From: Luteitalea sp.
Lineage (GTDB): Bacteria; Acidobacteriota; Vicinamibacteria; Vicinamibacterales; Vicinamibacteraceae
NCBI GenBank assembly: GCA_009377605.1
Contig: WHTT01000057.1
Location: forward strand, 1-41,752
Length of the DNA stretch: 41,752 nt
Direction of reading: 5' to 3'
The translations under genes were made by a program, and so were the position numbers. The notes below the pieces were generated by a model, which did not search any database, was not told the origin of the DNA, and saw only the letters and a program-made list of their open reading frames with translations. This document shows, piece by piece, positions 8,010-16,497 of this stretch; position 1 is the first letter of the stretch, and each line of letters starts with the position of its first letter.

Positions 8010-9248
8010 ATGGTCGCGTTACTTACGGGTCATGCCCGTCGTCTCTCATTTGGTCTCTTCACCGCGTTCGCTTCGAGCTTTGGTCAAACGTTCTTCATTG
8101 CCCTGTCCGTGCCTTACATCCTGGCGGAGCTCGCCATGGGGGAAGGCCGCTTCGGCATTGTCTATGCGCTGGCGACCCTGACGAGCGGCCTGTCGCTGCC
8201 GGTCGTTGGCCGGCTCATCGACCGTATGCCGCTCCGTTTGTACACATCAGTCGCCGTCGTGGGACTGTGTGCCGCCGCGTTGGCCATGGCGTTCGCGCAG
8301 CATACACTCGCCCTCGCTGCCGCCATTCTGGGACTGCGCCTCGCGGGACAGGGTGTGATGGGCCACATCTCGCAGACCGTCATGGCCCGCGACTTCACGC
8401 GCAATCGCGGCAAGGCGCTGGGTCTTGCCGGCCTCGGTTACCCGCTGGGAGAAGCCTTGCTGCCCGGGCTGTTCGTTGCTGCCGCGTCGTTGATGGGCTG
8501 GCGCGGAGCCTGGCTCGCCATCGCGGTGTTCGCCGTGGTCGTCCTGTTGCCGGCCGGGATGTTCCTCGGCCACTCGCCACGTCGCTCGGAAGCCGACAAC
8601 GGCGAGCACGCGTCCCGCGTCGCGCCCGAGCAGCTCACGTTCCGTGATCTCATCAGCGACCGGCGTTTCCGCCTCGTCTTGCCAGTCGTCATGGTCACGC
8701 CCCTGCTGCTGACGGCGCTGTTCCTCTACAACGCCGTGCTCGGTCAAGCAAAGGGCTGGTCACCAGCCTGGCTCGCCACCGCCTTCACCGGTTACGCCGT
8801 CTGCCGTGCCCTGGCGTCGCTCGGTGTCGGGCCGGTCATCGACCGTTGGACGGCTCGGGGCGTGTTGCCGCTACATATCGCACCGCTTTTCCTTGGCCTG
8901 GCGATCCTGAGTGCGGGCACCGCCAATTGGGTTGCGTTGGCATATCTCTGCCTCGTCGGGTTGACCTCCGGCGCGAGCAGCAGCGTGATGTCAGCGCTCT
9001 GGGCCGAGATGTACGGGGCCTCTCAGGTGGCTGCGGTTCGCAGCGTAACGGCGGGTCTCACGATCATCAGCACCGCCATCAGCCCGCCCATCATCGGCCT
9101 GCTCCTCGAGCGCGGTGTCGGATTCGACGCGATCCAGTACGGGGGCATGCTCTTGACGCTCGGAGCGTCGGCGCTCGCCTGGCGGGTCGTCCGTCGCGAT
9201 CGTTCCAGCCCTGAATCCGCGCTATCCCAATCCGACATCGCCGCGTAA
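8010..9248 (+). CDS. Major facilitator superfamily transporter
   Basis: The protein has 412 residues with about twelve hydrophobic segments and a central cytoplasmic loop near residues 190-215 (GHSPRRSEADNGEHASRV). The loop between helices 2 and 3 carries the MFS motif-A-like GRLIDRMPLRLY, and the equivalent loop of the second half is GPVIDRWTARGVLP. A polar stretch in the middle of the N-half (GLRLAGQGVMGHISQTVMARDFTRNRGKALG) resembles monocarboxylate/oxalate-formate-type MFS proteins. Substrate and direction cannot be decided. The ATG at 8010 has only a weak ribosome-binding site. The gene stands alone between tRNA-Phe and the TonB receptor promoter at 9324 and may not belong to either neighbour. 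Confidence 0.85.
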   Translation: MVALLTGHARRLSFGLFTAFASSFGQTFFIALSVPYILAELAMGEGRFGIVYALATLTSGLSLPVVGRLIDRMPLRLYTSVAVVGLCAAALAMAFAQHTLALAAAILGLRLAGQGVMGHISQTVMARDFTRNRGKALGLAGLGYPLGEALLPGLFVAAASLMGWRGAWLAIAVFAVVVLLPAGMFLGHSPRRSEADNGEHASRVAPEQLTFRDLISDRRFRLVLPVVMVTPLLLTALFLYNAVLGQAKGWSPAWLATAFTGYAVCRALASLGVGPVIDRWTARGVLPLHIAPLFLGLAILSAGTANWVALAYLCLVGLTSGASSSVMSALWAEMYGASQVAAVRSVTAGLTIISTAISPPIIGLLLERGVGFDAIQYGGMLLTLGASALAWRVVRRDRSSPESALSQSDIAA

Positions 9249-9323
9249 GCGGGTGAGAAAAAATACGCCGTTCCAAAGAGCTCATCCGTGTCTCACCGAG
9301 AACAGCGGTACGAGCGATAAGAG

Positions 9324-9352
9324 TTGACAGGTCGCGGTCGTGCGACCATAAT
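9324..9352 (+). promoter_or_regulatory. Sigma-70 promoter with palindromic operator, ahead of the first TonB receptor
   Basis: TTGACA (9324-9329), 17 bp and CATAAT (9347-9352) form a near-consensus promoter. The spacer contains the perfect inverted repeat GGTCG-TG-CGACC (9336-9347). The overlapping TCGT-GCG-ACCA (9338-9348) fits the TGNT-N3-ACCA pattern, with one change, seen at 21677, 21837 and 27203. The receptor ATG is 187 bp downstream, which leaves a long leader. Confidence 0.65.
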
Positions 9353-9538
9353 CCCGCCTTCAGATACCACATATCGACACCATTGCGCGGTGGGCGCGCC
9401 TTGGCCCGTCGCGGAGCCTTTTCACCGTCACGACGCAGCTGCTCCATCTGATGTCGCAGTCGATCGTGAGATCGTGCCCGCGCCCTGGGCCACGCGCGCC
9501 CACGAGCCGGGCATGGGCCTCACAAGGGGAGGTCTTCC

Positions 9539-12500
9539 ATGTCGATTCGCGCTTCGGTCATAACGAGCCTCGTTCTTCTCGTGCTGGCGGGACGACCAGC
9601 TGGCGCGCAGTCTACCTTCGGCGCCATCACCGGCCTGGTCACCGATAGCTCCGGGGCTGTCGTCCCCGGTGCGACGGTTGTCGCCGCCAACAGCGCGACC
9701 GGCATGCGCGCAGAAACCGTGACGTCGGACACGGGCAACTATGTGATTCCGAACCTGCAGGTCGGCTCGTACGAGCTCAGCGTCTCGCTGTCGGGCTTCC
9801 AAACGTGGTCGCGCACGGGCATCCATCTCGCCAGCAACGACAACGTGCGCATCAACGCCACGCTGGAGGTCGGTGCGGCGAGCGAGCGTGTCGAGGTGAC
9901 CGGAGGCCCGCCGCCTCTCAGGACCGAGTCCAGCGAAGTCTCGACGACGATGGACAACAAGCTGGTGCAGGACGTGCCGGTGGCGGTCGGGGGCATTGGT
10001 GGAGGGCTGCGCAACGCCTTCAGCGCGATGATGATGATGCCGCAAGTCAAGAGCGGCAATGGCCAAGGCGCGTGGGACGACTTTCAAATTGGAGGCGGGC
10101 AGCAGCACGACTGGAACGTCAGCGTCGACGGCCTGTCGGTCGAGATGGGCTGGCGCAATCACGTCGGCTACATGAATCGCGTCACGCCCTCGATAGACGG
10201 CACCGAGGAGTTCCGCATCGACACCGCGACGTTCAAGGCGGAAGACAGCCGTGCCAGCGGCGGCAAGATCACCGTGACTACCAAGTCTGGCACCAACGAG
10301 CTGCGCGGCAGCCTCTTCGATTACTACCAGAACGACGTCTTCAACGCGAACAGCTGGCTCAACAACAAGCTGGGCGTCGCGAAGCCGGATCAGGAGCGAC
10401 ACGACTTCGGCGGCACGCTCGGCGGGCCTGTCCTTATTCCAGGGCTGTACAACGGCAGAAACAAAACATACTTCTTCTTCTCCTATGAGGGGTATCGGGA
10501 ACCGCAAACATCCGGCGCGAGCGAGAGCACCGTTCCGCTTCCAGAGATGATCAACGGTGACTTTTCGAATTGGACAGATGCCGAAGGCCGCATGATTCCC
10601 ATCTATGACCCGGCAACGACCCGCAGCGACGGAGCGGGTGGCTTCGTTCGCGATCCGTTCCCCGGCAACACCATCCCGCAGGACCGGCTGAGCTCGCTCT
10701 CGAACGCCATCGCCGAGTACTATCCGGCGCCGAACGCCGAAGGGCTCGTCCGCAACTACGTTGCCCCTGGGACGGAGCCAAAGGAGCGGATCGAGAACTC
10801 CTTTCTGCTGAAGGTCGACCACAATTTCGGCATCAAGAATCGCCTGTCGGTGACCTACAACCAGAACGGCACGCACTTCACGAACGCTTACGACTCGGAT
10901 CCCGCCAACCCCAATAATTGGGCCGGTCTCGCCTATCCGCTCTCGGGCCGGAAGTATTTCAACGGCGATCAGTACTACGGTTACGTGTTCCGCCTGAACG
11001 ATACACACGTGTTCAGCCCCACCGTGGTCAATACCCTGACAATTGGCGCGCATCGCATCACACACCCGGAGCACGACATCACGGCCGAGCGTTTTGGTCA
11101 GAACTGGGGTGATATCCTCGGCGGCGCTGTGCCGAACAATCCCGGCTACAACACCAGCTTCCCTTCCGTGAACTTTCGAAACGACAACTTCACCGGCTGG
11201 GACAGCTCCAAGCTCTGGGACGAGTATCACACCGTCTACGGTCTGAACGAGAGCGTCACCTGGGTGAAGAACAATCACAGCTTCAAGTTCGGCTACAGCT
11301 ACCAGATGATGTTGCTCAACACGAACAACCGTAACACTTCGGCCGGCAACTTCGGGTTCGACCGCTTGAGCACTGCCATCCCCGGCGACAATACCGGCAC
11401 CTCGGGCAGCGCGTTCGCCAGCTTCATGCTCGGTGAGGTGTACAGTGGCGGTTTCACGGTGCCGAACACGCAAATGTTGCGGTTCCCTTACCACGCATTC
11501 TTCGTGCAAGACGATTGGAAGATTACGCCGCGGCTCACGATGAACGTCGGCATCCGTTACGAGATCAACATGAGCGCCTACGAGAAGCGTGACCGGATGT
11601 CCTACTTCGACCCGAATCTTCCAAATCCTGCGGCAAGCGGCTATCCGGGGGCGCTGCGATTCCTCGGTGACGGTGAAGGGCGCGAGGGGCGCCGCAACCT
11701 CTATGACAACGCGGGCGGCTGGGGCCCTCGACTCGGCCTGGCGTATCAGCTCAGTGACGACACCGTGATCCGCAGCGCTGGTGGCATCTTCTACGGAACC
11801 AACAAGGCTCCAGGCCTTGCGGGCGCCAATGACGGCTTCACCAACTCGCCAGGCTGGGATTCCCAGAACGAAGGTGTCACCTCTGCGTTCCAATGGGATG
11901 AGGGATTTCCGTCGTGGGAGGCGCCGCCGATTCTCGATCCCGGCTTCAGGGCTGGTTTCAGTGTGCCGTGGTACGACGCGGAAGAGGCCGGCCGGCTTCC
12001 GATGACGACGAGTTGGAACCTGGCGGTCTCACATGCTCTGCCCCACGATTTCGTGTTGGACGTGACGTATACCGGAAGCCGGGGCACTCACCTCCCCTCC
12101 GACCGCGTGAACGTCATGCAGATCGATCCGCAATACGCGCATCTCGGCGACTTGCTGAACAAGCCCATCGATGATCCAGAGGTGGTGGCGCTCGGCTTCG
12201 AGCCGCCGTTTGCGAACTTCAAGCAGCTCCTCGGCGACGCTGCGACGCTGGGGCAGTCATTGCGCGCCTTCCCGCAGTATCGGGGTGTCGGCACGGGCGG
12301 CATGATGAACCACAGTGGCAGCTCCTCGTACAACGCGCTGATCGTGAAGGGCACCAAGCGCTTCTCGGGCGGTCTCACGCTGCTTGCGAGCTATACCTGG
12401 TCGAAGCTCCTCACGGATGCAGACTCGTCGGATCCCTGGATTGCCGGCGTGGTGGGCAGCGGACGCGGCGCGGGAGCGGCACAAAACCACTACGACCGCC

Positions 12501-13099
12501 GACCGGAAAGATCCTACGGCGTCCTCGACCTGCCCCACGTCTTCAAGCTCACCGGCAGTTACGATTTACCCTTTGGCCGGGAGCGACGATACGTGAGCTC
12601 CGGCCTGATGAGCCATCTCGTCGGCGACTGGAACCTCAGCGCATTCACGTTCTACCAGAGCGGCTATCCCATGGGCGTTGTAGATGCCGCATATCAGAAC
12701 CATCTCCACGGCGGCCCCCCGCGCCCCAACGTCGTTTCCAACGATTGGCGGGCGCCGATCGCCGGTGACGAGTTCGACCCCTCGGTTGACAACTTCTTCA
12801 ACGTCGACGCGTTCGAGCGCCGGACCGATCCAGCCGCTGAGCCGTTTGGCAACGCGCCGCGCCTGAACGGCGAGACGCGATCGTTTCCGACGTTTCGCAC
12901 GAATCTCTCGATCAGCAAGGCGTTCCCGATGCTGGCGCGCGCGCGCGCCGCAGTGCGGCTCGAGATCTTCAACCTCTTCAACCAGAAGACATGGGCGAAT
13001 CCTGGTACCGATCTCTCCAACAGTGAGTTTGGCGTGATCACCAACACCGCCGGCGGCAGCAATCGCACCATGCAGCTTGGCCTGAAGATCGACTTCTAA
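9539..13099 (+). CDS. TonB-dependent receptor with N-terminal carboxypeptidase-regulatory domain (Oar type)
   Basis: The protein has 1186 residues. The ATG follows AGGGGAGG at a good distance. The signal peptide ends near residue 23 (RPAGAQS). A carboxypeptidase-regulatory-like fold follows at about 27-115 (GAITGLVTDSSGAVVPGATV, GNYVIPNLQVGSYELSV), then a plug region (about 120-250). A long beta-barrel completes the protein and ends in the outer-membrane-type terminus LGLKIDF. Such receptors import bulky ligands, often glycan fragments, across the outer membrane using TonB energy. There is no SusD-like lipoprotein beside it. The mannonate-dehydratase homologue starts 63 bp downstream on the same strand, which suggests a sugar-acid-containing ligand. 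The probable promoter is at 9324. Confidence 0.88.
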   Translation: MSIRASVITSLVLLVLAGRPAGAQSTFGAITGLVTDSSGAVVPGATVVAANSATGMRAETVTSDTGNYVIPNLQVGSYELSVSLSGFQTWSRTGIHLASNDNVRINATLEVGAASERVEVTGGPPPLRTESSEVSTTMDNKLVQDVPVAVGGIGGGLRNAFSAMMMMPQVKSGNGQGAWDDFQIGGGQQHDWNVSVDGLSVEMGWRNHVGYMNRVTPSIDGTEEFRIDTATFKAEDSRASGGKITVTTKSGTNELRGSLFDYYQNDVFNANSWLNNKLGVAKPDQERHDFGGTLGGPVLIPGLYNGRNKTYFFFSYEGYREPQTSGASESTVPLPEMINGDFSNWTDAEGRMIPIYDPATTRSDGAGGFVRDPFPGNTIPQDRLSSLSNAIAEYYPAPNAEGLVRNYVAPGTEPKERIENSFLLKVDHNFGIKNRLSVTYNQNGTHFTNAYDSDPANPNNWAGLAYPLSGRKYFNGDQYYGYVFRLNDTHVFSPTVVNTLTIGAHRITHPEHDITAERFGQNWGDILGGAVPNNPGYNTSFPSVNFRNDNFTGWDSSKLWDEYHTVYGLNESVTWVKNNHSFKFGYSYQMMLLNTNNRNTSAGNFGFDRLSTAIPGDNTGTSGSAFASFMLGEVYSGGFTVPNTQMLRFPYHAFFVQDDWKITPRLTMNVGIRYEINMSAYEKRDRMSYFDPNLPNPAASGYPGALRFLGDGEGREGRRNLYDNAGGWGPRLGLAYQLSDDTVIRSAGGIFYGTNKAPGLAGANDGFTNSPGWDSQNEGVTSAFQWDEGFPSWEAPPILDPGFRAGFSVPWYDAEEAGRLPMTTSWNLAVSHALPHDFVLDVTYTGSRGTHLPSDRVNVMQIDPQYAHLGDLLNKPIDDPEVVALGFEPPFANFKQLLGDAATLGQSLRAFPQYRGVGTGGMMNHSGSSSYNALIVKGTKRFSGGLTLLASYTWSKLLTDADSSDPWIAGVVGSGRGAGAAQNHYDRRPERSYGVLDLPHVFKLTGSYDLPFGRERRYVSSGLMSHLVGDWNLSAFTFYQSGYPMGVVDAAYQNHLHGGPPRPNVVSNDWRAPIAGDEFDPSVDNFFNVDAFERRTDPAAEPFGNAPRLNGETRSFPTFRTNLSISKAFPMLARARAAVRLEIFNLFNQKTWANPGTDLSNSEFGVITNTAGGSNRTMQLGLKIDF

Positions 13100-13162
13100 T
13101 CACCATGCTGTCCACTTATCTGTCTCCGCACGTAGCGCCGGTCGTCTCAAGGAACGTGCGCT

Positions 13163-14293
13163 ATGAGCTCTGATTTCTCCCGTCGCAGGCTGCTCGAAGC
13201 CATGGGTGCGGCAGCCGTCCTGGCATCGACGTCGCCTGCGCGCTCACAGCCGACTCAACCGACCTTCTCCCGGATGCCGTCCGAGGGCAAGGACACGCCC
13301 AAGATCTGCCTGGGAGCATGGGGACGGATCGATGACGCCGGGATGCGCGCGTTCAACCAGATTGGCGTCGACTACGTCCTGACCGGTGGGCCGAGGAACA
13401 CTCCGTGGGAAGAGGCGGAGCTCCGCGCCCGGATCGAGCGCTTCAAGGCGGCGGGCCTGACGCTGTGCAACATGATGATCTCCGGGTTCAACGACGTGAT
13501 CTGGGGCAAGCCAGGCGCGGACCAGCAGATCGAGGCTGTGATCGCCTCCATTCGTGCAGCGGGAGCCGCCGGCTTACCGGTCATCGAGTACAACTTCTAC
13601 GCCCATCGCCTCACGGAGGGCTACAAAGAGGAGCTCGGCCGCGGCGGTGCCGGCTACACCGCGTACGACTATGAACAATCGAAGGCCCTGCCGCCACGCG
13701 AGGATGTAGGAACGCACACCCGCGCCGAGCAACTGAAGCGTGCCGAACAGTTCCTGAAGGCCATCGTGCCGGAAGCGGAAAAGGCCAACGTCCGCTTGGC
13801 TCTGCACCCCAACGATCCGCCGGTGCCCCTCAGCCGCGGCTCCGAACAGATCATGGCCACCTTCGAGCACTGGAAAGAGTACCTGGATCTCGTGAAGAGC
13901 CCGTACAACGGTATGACGTTCGACTGCGGCGGCGTGACGCGGGAGCTGGGCGAGGATCCGGTGGCCGTCTGTCGCTACTTGGGTGAAAGGGACTGCATCA
14001 ACCACGTTCACTTTCGCAACGTCGTGGTCAGGACACCGTATGTCGACTACACGGAGGTGTTCCCAGACGAGGGCCAGGTGGACATGTTCGGGGTGATGAG
14101 AGAGCTCGTTCGGCAGAAGTATCCGCGCGCTATCTACCCCGAGCACCCGCGTGCGATCGACCTGGACCGGGATCGCGGCAAGATCGAGAATCAATATCCC
14201 GGCGGCGGCGGCTTCGCGGGTGAGATCTACAACGTCGCCTATACCAGGGCCATGCTACAGGCGGCTCTCAGCGGAGCCGAAGCACCAATGTGA
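13163..14293 (+). CDS. Mannonate dehydratase (UxuA) family TIM-barrel protein with Tat-like signal
   Basis: The protein has 376 residues. The N-terminus SRRRLLEAMGAAAVLAS, followed by ARS, is a textbook twin-arginine signal. UxuA-like landmarks follow: LALHPNDPP (215-220), Cys255 in TFDCGG, NHVHFRNV (281-287), FPDEGQVDM (300-308) and AYTRAMLQAA near the end. UxuA converts D-mannonate to 2-keto-3-deoxygluconate with a divalent metal in the cytoplasm. A Tat signal implies that this homologue is exported folded, possibly with its metal. The sequence around Cys255 departs from the usual UxuA pattern, so dehydration of mannonate is not certain. An epimerase-like role on another sugar acid is possible. 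It is probably co-transcribed with the TonB receptor upstream and converges on the hexuronate transporter with only 13 bp between. Confidence 0.75.
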   Translation: MSSDFSRRRLLEAMGAAAVLASTSPARSQPTQPTFSRMPSEGKDTPKICLGAWGRIDDAGMRAFNQIGVDYVLTGGPRNTPWEEAELRARIERFKAAGLTLCNMMISGFNDVIWGKPGADQQIEAVIASIRAAGAAGLPVIEYNFYAHRLTEGYKEELGRGGAGYTAYDYEQSKALPPREDVGTHTRAEQLKRAEQFLKAIVPEAEKANVRLALHPNDPPVPLSRGSEQIMATFEHWKEYLDLVKSPYNGMTFDCGGVTRELGEDPVAVCRYLGERDCINHVHFRNVVVRTPYVDYTEVFPDEGQVDMFGVMRELVRQKYPRAIYPEHPRAIDLDRDRGKIENQYPGGGGFAGEIYNVAYTRAMLQAALSGAEAPM

Positions 14294-14306
14294 CGGATGT
14301 CGGCTA

Positions 14307-15572
14307 TTAGGTGCGCGCGTATTCCGGCTCGGACACTACCAGCGGCTCCACGCGACGGATGGTCGCCAAGATCAGGAAAAACGCCGCGACGTGAAACGTG
14401 CTGACCAGCCCAAAGACCGTCGCGTACCCAAATCCGTTGTCCAGCAGGTACCCAACCACCAAGTTGAAGACGACCCCGCCAAGCGCGCCGCCGAGGCCCA
14501 CCAGCCCCGCTACGGATCCCACCACACTTCGCGGAAAGATGTCCGCCGGCACGATCATGACCAGGGTCGACCATGATTGCTGGCCGAAGAAGGCGATGCT
14601 GAAGAGGACAATCGCCCATTCCACCGGCACCTGCGGCACGAAGACGATCAGCGGCATCACGGCCGCGCTCGCGCCCAACGCCACCTTGCGAGACACGTTC
14701 AACGACTTGCCGCGGCCCAGCAGCCAGCCGGAGAACCAGCCGCCGGCGATACAGCCAACGCCGGCCGCCGCGTACGGGATCCACGCGTAGGTCCCCACCT
14801 GTGACGTGTCGAAACCGCGCACGTCGTACAGATACTTGGGCAACCAGAAGAGATAGAAGTACCAAGCCGCATCGCTGAGAAACTTTGCGAGCACGAGTCC
14901 CCACACCTGGACGAACGAGAACAGACGAAACCAGGAGATCGGGGCCGCCGTGGCGCTCGCGTCCGCGAACACTTCCTCGATTTCGCTGCGCTCGCTGGTG
15001 CTCAAGCGGGCATGCACGGCAGCCGGAAAATAGTCGCGCAGCCACCAGACGGTCCAGATGAGACCCACCACGCCAACGGCGAGGAACACCCAGCGCCAGC
15101 CAGCGCCGGCAATGATGGCCGCGATCGCCGGCGGGGCGATCACCGCCCCAACCGCCGTGCCGGCGTTGATGATCCCCATGGCCAGGGACCGCTCGCGCGC
15201 GGGAAACCACTCGGCGACCGCCTTGGTCGCGGCGGGAAATCCGCCGCCTTCGCCCACGCCGAGCAGGAATCGAAAGGTGGCCAGCGTGGCGAAACTGGTG
15301 GCCAGGCCGTGAGCCGCGCACGCCAACGACCAGAAGACCATGATGAGCGCGAATCCCCGCCGGGTGCCCAGCAGATCGAGCAAGCGGCCCCCGCCGGCGT
15401 ACATCGCCGCATACGCGATCAAGAATGCCGCCTGCAGCTGCGAGAACTGGGTATTGGAGATCGGGATGTCGCGCTGAATCGCCGCAATCGCCACCGGGAC
15501 CGTCTGACGATCCAAATAGCTGATCGCGATAGCCGCGCTGATCAGGAACGCAATTTGCCACCGTAGTCGCAT
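14307..15572 (-). CDS. exuT: Hexuronate transporter, MFS anion:cation symporter family (ExuT-like)
   Basis: The protein has 421 residues with twelve hydrophobic helices. Family signatures are SYLDRQTVPVAIAAIQRD in helix 1, FRFLLGVGEGGGFPAATKAVAEWFP, the GINAG/GTAVGAVIAPP region, and AWYFYLFWLPKYLYDVRGFD at the start of the second half. ExuT-type carriers bring glucuronate and galacturonate into the cytoplasm with protons. The start lies 12 nt after the stop of the GntR regulator on the same strand, so the two form a regulator-transporter operon. The gene ends 13 bp from the convergent mannonate-dehydratase gene. A related substrate, such as another sugar acid, cannot be excluded. Confidence 0.85.
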   Translation of the reverse strand: MRLRWQIAFLISAAIAISYLDRQTVPVAIAAIQRDIPISNTQFSQLQAAFLIAYAAMYAGGGRLLDLLGTRRGFALIMVFWSLACAAHGLATSFATLATFRFLLGVGEGGGFPAATKAVAEWFPARERSLAMGIINAGTAVGAVIAPPAIAAIIAGAGWRWVFLAVGVVGLIWTVWWLRDYFPAAVHARLSTSERSEIEEVFADASATAAPISWFRLFSFVQVWGLVLAKFLSDAAWYFYLFWLPKYLYDVRGFDTSQVGTYAWIPYAAAGVGCIAGGWFSGWLLGRGKSLNVSRKVALGASAAVMPLIVFVPQVPVEWAIVLFSIAFFGQQSWSTLVMIVPADIFPRSVVGSVAGLVGLGGALGGVVFNLVVGYLLDNGFGYATVFGLVSTFHVAAFFLILATIRRVEPLVVSEPEYART

Positions 15573-15584
15573 GGCGATCTTTTC

Positions 15585-16364
15585 TCAGCGCTTCCGCGCT
15601 CGCAGCCGGGTCGGCTGCATCGCGAGCTCTGAGATCCGGTTCTGAAGATGCAGGCTTTGCTGCCGTTCGTTGACACGGGCAAGCAGAATGTTGACGTCGG
15701 CCAGGTGCTCGGCCGTGCGCTTGCGGGCTTCCTCCGGATTGCCTTGGGCAATCGCGGCGTAGATGCGCTGGTGGAACTGCAACGTGTGATCAACCGATAC
15801 CAGGTGTGAGGTCATCTCGATGAGGCTCTGGAGCGACCGATGGACGACCGTGAACAGCATGCTGCACACGCGGCTCCCCGCGGCCTCGAAGATGATCTTG
15901 TGGAACTCCAGATCGTGCTGCGTGATCAGGACGTGATGCCCTTCGCTCGCCTTCATCGCCTCCATTTCGTGGCGCAACGCGGCGTGATCCTTGGCCGTCG
16001 CGTGAATCGCCGCGCGCGCGGCGAGCTGAGGCTCCACGATAATGCGTGCCTCCATGAGCTCCTGGAACGAGATCCCGTTCAGCAGGATGAGGAACTCCAG
16101 CGGCTCGCCGAGCACGGAGCTGGCCCCACTGGTGAGATACGTTCCGTCGCCCACGCGCTGCGAAATCACGCCAATGATCTCCAGCACCTTCAGTGCCTGG
16201 CGCAGCGATGAGCGACTGACCTGGAATTGCTCCGCCAGCTCGCGCTCCGCCGGCAGCCGGGCGCCAGAGCGAAGCGTGCCCTCCGAGATGAGCCGCTTGA
16301 ACGTCGTGAGTACCCGTACCGTGACGTCTTCCTTGGAGACCGATGCTGGCCGTCCGTGTGGCAT
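15585..16364 (-). CDS. GntR-family transcriptional regulator, FadR/FCD subfamily
   Basis: The protein has 259 residues. The winged helix-turn-helix spans about 15-80 (LRSGARLPAERELAEQF, SRSSLRQALKVLEIIGVI, RVGDGTYLT). An all-helical FCD ligand domain follows (about 95-230), with the His-bearing helices LEFHKIIFEAAGS, HQRIYAAIAQGNPEEARKR and AEHL that usually hold a metal. Relatives such as UxuR, ExuR and LldR bind sugar acids or hydroxy acids and sites of the form TGGT-N3-ACCA. Such sites occur at several promoters in this window, so this protein is the best candidate to control the TonB, GH and dehydratase genes. It is followed after 12 nt by the hexuronate transporter. The palindrome at 16420-16430 lies 56 bp upstream and may serve autoregulation. 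Confidence 0.85.
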   Translation of the reverse strand: MPHGRPASVSKEDVTVRVLTTFKRLISEGTLRSGARLPAERELAEQFQVSRSSLRQALKVLEIIGVISQRVGDGTYLTSGASSVLGEPLEFLILLNGISFQELMEARIIVEPQLAARAAIHATAKDHAALRHEMEAMKASEGHHVLITQHDLEFHKIIFEAAGSRVCSMLFTVVHRSLQSLIEMTSHLVSVDHTLQFHQRIYAAIAQGNPEEARKRTAEHLADVNILLARVNERQQSLHLQNRISELAMQPTRLRARKR

Positions 16365-16419
16365 TGGCGACGTTCATCCTCATACACGCGCACGTGCACT
16401 GATAGCGTCATTGGCCGCG

Positions 16420-16430
16420 CGGTCTGACCG
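16420..16430. promoter_or_regulatory. Possible autoregulatory operator of the GntR gene
   Basis: CGGT-CTG-ACCG is an 11-bp palindrome with the spacing of the TGGT-N3-ACCA sites elsewhere in the window. It lies 56 bp upstream of the regulator start. No good promoter boxes are visible around it. Confidence 0.35.
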
Positions 16431-16497
16431 TGGCGGTCCGCCGAAGCTTCATGCGAAGGCGGAAGACCGCGCGCTACAGACTCTCGGAGACGAGCCC

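Noticed and set aside
9428-11893. 821-codon open frame on the minus strand
   Set aside because: It lies wholly over the TonB receptor and its leader. The protein has no domain and the composition is that of a GC-rich antisense shadow. No ribosome-binding site or signal was seen.
14239-15561. 440-codon minus-strand open frame
   Set aside because: It is in another frame of the hexuronate transporter, which has clear family motifs and a good start. This frame is a shadow.
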